NCBI RefSeq assembly: GCF_000196735.1 | Contig: NC_014551.1 | Coordinates: forward strand, 102,501-162,500 | DNA length: 60,000 bases | Reading direction: 5' to 3' | Source: Bacillus amyloliquefaciens DSM 7 = ATCC 23350 | Lineage (GTDB): Bacteria; Bacillota; Bacilli; Bacillales; Bacillaceae | In this document: positions 56,766 through 60,000 of the stretch, piece by piece | Position numbering within the stretch: position 1 is the first letter of the stretch | Layout: each line of letters starts with the position of its first letter | Program-made: the position numbers and the translations under genes | The notes under the pieces: generated by a model | Told to the model about the DNA's origin: nothing | Seen by the model: the letters and a program-made list of their open reading frames with translations, nothing else | Databases searched by the model: none

Positions 56766-56797
56766 AAGGGGCCGGGATCAATACGGCCCGGCCTTTT
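56766..56797 (+). terminator. Bidirectional terminator between salA and gerD
   Basis: aaggggccggg/cccggcctttt (ggccggg/cccggcc core, 10-nt loop) has A-tract on the left and T-tract on the right, so it can serve both salA (+) and gerD (-). It touches the gerD stop codon. Confidence 0.85.
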
Positions 56798-57353
56798 ATT
56801 GGCTTTCTTTTTCAGAGCTTGAAGCCGCTTTTTTCAGTTCATCTTCAAATTGCTTTTTGAAAAGCGGGCTGGAAAGTGTCTCTGTAATCACATCTTCTAG
56901 GTAACTGCGGAATTTTTGGCTTTTCACCAGCTCGTAGTATTTCTTATCCATGCCGGGGTCCTGCAAGATCTGCATAAAACTTTTCTGATAATCAGGGTCT
57001 TTCATCAGTTTTTTTATGATTTTTTCGTGCTCGGGCTGAAGTGTTTTTGCAAAGCTTTCGGCGAACTTTGAGTCTTCAAAGATCGTTTTCCAGAACTCCG
57101 CCCCTTTTTTAGAGGTGAGGGTTTTCTCTATCGTGCCTTTAATGGCGTTTTGATCAATCACCAATGCCTCATTCATCGCATCATCATTTAATATTTCCTT
57201 AATTGCTTTTTTTCCATCATCTGTCTTTAATATATCGACAACCATTTTTTTAGTCTGGTCATAATCCATATCCGCTGCTTGGTCTTTTGGAGCACAAGCT
57301 GTTACAGATAACACAACAAAACAGCTTATCAATAGCGTTTTGGCTTTTGACAT
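56796..57353 (-). CDS. gerD: GerD, spore germination lipoprotein
   Basis: Inner-membrane scaffold that clusters germinant receptors into the germinosome. 185 aa: lipoprotein signal peptide with lipobox SVTAC (acylated C20), then a helical, lysine-rich body (IKKLMKDPDYQKSFMQILQD) and a polar Ser/Glu tail. Read on the - strand with ggaaggag as ribosome binding site and a SigG-type promoter. Forespore expression fits its role. Confidence 0.96.
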   Translation of the reverse strand: MSKAKTLLISCFVVLSVTACAPKDQAADMDYDQTKKMVVDILKTDDGKKAIKEILNDDAMNEALVIDQNAIKGTIEKTLTSKKGAEFWKTIFEDSKFAESFAKTLQPEHEKIIKKLMKDPDYQKSFMQILQDPGMDKKYYELVKSQKFRSYLEDVITETLSSPLFKKQFEDELKKAASSSEKESQ

Positions 57354-57385
57354 ACATAAGCTCCTTCCTTACTTGTTCTTACTTT

Positions 57386-57415
57386 TAATATGATTCATCG
57401 GAATGGATTTATACA
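57386..57415 (-). promoter_or_regulatory. SigG-like promoter of gerD
   Basis: On the - strand: tgtata (-35, 57410-57415), 17-nt spacer, catatta (-10, 57386-57392), close to the SigG consensus TGAATA-N17/18-CATACTA, 32 nt before the gerD start. Confidence 0.65.
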
Positions 57416-57460
57416 TAACAAAATATCGCTGAACGCGATTGTCAGGGGGATGAATAAGAG

Positions 57461-58057
57461 ATGAAAAGCCGCGGGCTTGTTCGATTTTTCTTTTCGATTT
57501 TAGCTGTGGGCGCTCTTATTACAAGCGTCGTGGGATTTGCACTGAAGTGGGGGGAGTACAAGGGGTTCTTTCTGAATTTTGAGGCCGGACAGATTTTCTC
57601 CGTTCTGATCTGGTTTATCGGAGTAGGCATGATTTTCAGTGTGATCAGTCAAATGGGATTCTTCGTGTTTTTGACGGTGCACCGGTTTGCCCTTGAAATC
57701 CTCAGATCGAGTTCGCTTTGGAATCTGCTTCAGCTGTTTATCATTCTGTTTGTTGCTTTTGATTTAATGTACGTCAGATTTTTATTTTTCGGTGAGCGGG
57801 ATGACTCGATTGCAGGGTTTGTCTGGCTGCCGCTGGCTTTGCTCGCCGTGGGCCTGTTGACGGCATATATAAAACAAAAGCAGTCCTCAAGAAATACGTT
57901 CATTTCATCATTATTTTTAATGGTCGTTATTACAGCGCTTGAATGGGTTCCTGCGTTAAGAGTGAATAATGAGGACTGGCTTTATTTGATGCTGATCCCG
58001 CTGATGGGCTGCAATGCGTTTCAGCTGTTAATGCTGCCAAAGTTTGCCCAGAGGTAG
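57461..58057 (+). CDS. kbaA: KbaA, membrane activator of KinB signalling
   Basis: 198 aa polytopic membrane protein with about six hydrophobic segments (roughly 8-28, 44-62, 66-80, 86-108, 118-136, 148-162, with a further C-terminal one at 172-190). In B. subtilis KbaA is needed for the KinB branch of the sporulation phosphorelay. Start ATG 57461 with the weakly placed gggggatg 11 nt upstream. Divergent from gerD, convergent with pdaB; its stop codon directly abuts the pdaB stop. Confidence 0.94.
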   Translation: MKSRGLVRFFFSILAVGALITSVVGFALKWGEYKGFFLNFEAGQIFSVLIWFIGVGMIFSVISQMGFFVFLTVHRFALEILRSSSLWNLLQLFIILFVAFDLMYVRFLFFGERDDSIAGFVWLPLALLAVGLLTAYIKQKQSSRNTFISSLFLMVVITALEWVPALRVNNEDWLYLMLIPLMGCNAFQLLMLPKFAQR

Positions 58058-58071
58058 TTATTTCACCTCTG
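58049..58071. other. Inverted repeat over the kbaA/pdaB stop codons
   Basis: cagaggt-agttatttc-acctctg, a perfect 7-bp stem that contains both stop codons of the convergent genes. No long A or T tracts flank it. Confidence 0.5.
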
Positions 58072-58822
58072 ATGATTTGACGTCAGTATTTGCGATCAGA
58101 TCACCGACAGTCACGTTTTTAAGCCCCTTTTGCTTTAAATTGTGAATGATGGCGGGGAGCGCTTCTTCCGTTTGTGTTGCTGAATCAGAGGCGTGCAGCA
58201 GGACAATGTCGCCGCCTTTTATATGACTGTTTACATTTTCAATGATTTTATCAGGGCCGGGATTTGTCCAATCGTGTGAGTTAATGCTGTAATGAACCAC
58301 TGAATAGTGGTACTGCTGTGCAATGGTAAGAACCTTTTTATTAAATTGTCCGGTCGGCGGGCGGAGTAAATGAACATTCTTTACAGCCATTTTTTTAAAT
58401 GCGTTCTGAGCCCGGAGGATATCCTTTTTAATGTCTTGGTCCTCTAGGTTGGTATAGTTCTTATACGCGTATCCCATGCTTCCGATTTGATGTCCGTCTT
58501 TAATCATTCGTTCCACTGTATCCGGGTGCCGCTCCGCCCAAGAAGCTGACAGAAAAAAAGTGGCGTTTTTTATGCCGTTTGCTTTTAGCGTGTTCAGAAT
58601 CGGAACCGCTTTTTCATCGCCCCAGCTGATGTCAAATGTTAATGCGACTTCGTTTGCTTTCGTCTCCCCTTTAGAAATCGCCTTCGGACCGTTATCCGTT
58701 AAAAATACAGGAAGAGGGACGGCTCTCTGTATATAAAATAAGCTGGCTGCTGCAAATGCGGCAATGATAATAATAAGCAGCTGTTTTATCCTTTTGATGT
58801 GCCACACGTAGAAGTGGTTCAC
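58058..58822 (-). CDS. pdaB: PdaB, sporulation polysaccharide deacetylase-like protein
   Basis: Needed in B. subtilis for spores to survive after late sporulation. 254 aa: N-terminal membrane anchor (about 12-31) and a NodB-homology domain. The motifs are atypical: motif 1 is TFDISWGDE (62-70) instead of TFDDGP, and motif 2 is [10 protein letters not shown] (111-120), lacking the two distal histidines of HxxxHxxxH-type zinc sites. RPP (154-156) and LLHAS (209-212) remain. GTG start, 8 nt from aaggagg on the - strand. Confidence 0.94.
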   Translation of the reverse strand: MNHFYVWHIKRIKQLLIIIIAAFAAASLFYIQRAVPLPVFLTDNGPKAISKGETKANEVALTFDISWGDEKAVPILNTLKANGIKNATFFLSASWAERHPDTVERMIKDGHQIGSMGYAYKNYTNLEDQDIKKDILRAQNAFKKMAVKNVHLLRPPTGQFNKKVLTIAQQYHYSVVHYSINSHDWTNPGPDKIIENVNSHIKGGDIVLLHASDSATQTEEALPAIIHNLKQKGLKNVTVGDLIANTDVKSSEVK

Positions 58823-58858
58823 TGATGACGCCTCCTTATCTTGTCCATGCTTGATTAC

Positions 58859-58887
58859 ATCCTATGCCGCAGCGGATATGAATATAA
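58859..58887 (-). promoter_or_regulatory. SigE-like promoter of pdaB
   Basis: On the - strand: ttatatt (58881-58887), 14-nt spacer, cataggat (58859-58866), resembling SigE targets (ATATT-N14-CATACAAT). Confidence 0.5.
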
Positions 58888-58921
58888 CGAATTATGTTTT
58901 TAAATAAAATGAAAAAAACAC

Positions 58922-58951
58922 TTGCTATATTTAGCGAATGCATGGTATATT
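58922..58951 (+). promoter_or_regulatory. rRNA operon promoter P1
   Basis: ttgcta (58922-58927), 18-nt spacer, tatatt (58946-58951) with an extended tggtatatt. A-rich DNA upstream (58899-58920) could act as an UP element. This and P2 occupy the 338-nt gap between pdaB and the 16S gene. Confidence 0.7.
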
Positions 58952-58997
58952 ATTATTCGTCGCTGATGAACAGCAGACAACAAGAAAAAGCTTCGAA

Positions 58998-59017
58998 AAC
59001 AACTTGAAAAAGTTGTT
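58998..59017 (+). other. Hairpin between rRNA promoters P1 and P2
   Basis: aacaactt-gaaa-aagttgtt, a perfect 8-bp stem with a GAAA loop whose right arm overlaps the P2 -35 box. Confidence 0.55.
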
Positions 59018-59044
59018 GACATAAAAGAAGCTGAGTGGTAAGCT
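59016..59044 (+). promoter_or_regulatory. rRNA operon promoter P2
   Basis: Perfect ttgaca (59016-59021), 17-nt spacer, taagct (59039-59044) with an extended tggtaagct. The tandem P1/P2 arrangement is the rule for B. subtilis rRNA operons. Confidence 0.75.
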
Positions 59045-59051
59045 AATAAAG

Positions 59052-59083
59052 CTGCTTCAACAAGCAGTAATGATCTTTGAAAA
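59052..59083 (+). promoter_or_regulatory. boxB-like hairpin and boxA-like antitermination site
   Basis: ctgctt-caac-aagcag (59052-59067) is followed after 3 nt by tgatctttgaaaa (59071-59083), which resembles the rRNA boxA TGCTCTTTAACA. NusB/S10-dependent antitermination of rRNA is inferred. Confidence 0.65.
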
Positions 59084-59161
59084 CTAAACAAGACAAAACG
59101 TACCTGTTAATTCAAAGTTTTAAATAAATCGCACAGCGATGTGCGTAGTCAGTCAAACTAC

Positions 59162-60000
<839 letters not shown>

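Overview
This window is chromosomal DNA of a Bacillus, very probably the B. amyloliquefaciens/velezensis branch of the B. subtilis group. The evidence is the gene order, protein lengths that match those I recall for B. subtilis in almost every case, strong purine-rich ribosome binding sites, frequent GTG/TTG starts, and a 16S rRNA gene of subtilis-group type whose V2 region reads ggatgcttgtttgaaccg. I recall B. subtilis itself having ggatggttg there. No phage, insertion sequence, CRISPR array or other imported island is visible. Almost everything is on the + strand, i.e. co-directional with the rRNA operon at the right edge; only gerD and pdaB are on the - strand.

Layout. 1-4570 is the stress operon ctsR-mcsA-mcsB-clpC (protein arginine phosphorylation and ClpCP proteolysis; the CtsR operator lies just outside the window). 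4664-9524 holds radA, disA, yacL, ispD and ispF (DNA repair, c-di-AMP, membrane PIN protein, isoprenoid synthesis). 9533-15116 is gltX, then a cysteine T-box and cysE-cysS-mrnC-rlmB-rae1. 15118-16984 holds sigH, rpmGB, secE and nusG. 17152-27722 is rplK-rplA, rplJ-rplL, ybxB and rpoB-rpoC. 27815-32668 is the str cluster (rplGB-rpsL-rpsG-fusA-tufA). After a stand-alone hydrolase (ybaC), the S10-spc-alpha supercluster runs from two promoters at 33706-33802 to a terminator at 48915-48969 and includes secY, adk, map, infA and rpoA. It is followed by ecfA1-ecfA2-ecfT-truA, rplM-rpsI with an L13-type leader, and ybaJ. The sporulation/germination group ybaK-cwlD-salA-gerD-kbaA-pdaB comes last, and then an rRNA operon with tandem promoters and a boxA-like site before the first ~840 nt of 16S rRNA.

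Functional theme. The window contains most of the gene-expression machinery: RNA polymerase beta, beta' and alpha, sigma-H, NusG, about 36 ribosomal proteins, IF-1, EF-G, EF-Tu, tRNA charging enzymes, rRNA maturation enzymes (Mini-III, RlmB), and the SecYE export channel. Regulation visible in the DNA includes SigA promoters (several with extended -10 elements), a SigB-like promoter before yacL, SigG/SigE-like promoters before gerD and pdaB, a T-box riboswitch, L10 and L13 leaders, and many intrinsic terminators.

I see no undescribed multi-gene system. The points most worth a second look are small. (i) An RNA hairpin sits exactly between the Shine-Dalgarno and the start codon of nusG, downstream of two tandem terminators. 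(ii) A motif gtgggagg...ccacat is duplicated in front of rplK and rplA, a candidate L1 feedback site. (iii) A perfect palindrome lies over the salA -10 box. (iv) A decayed KOW-domain gene lies between map and infA. (v) PdaB and SalA lack metal-ligand residues typical of their wider families.
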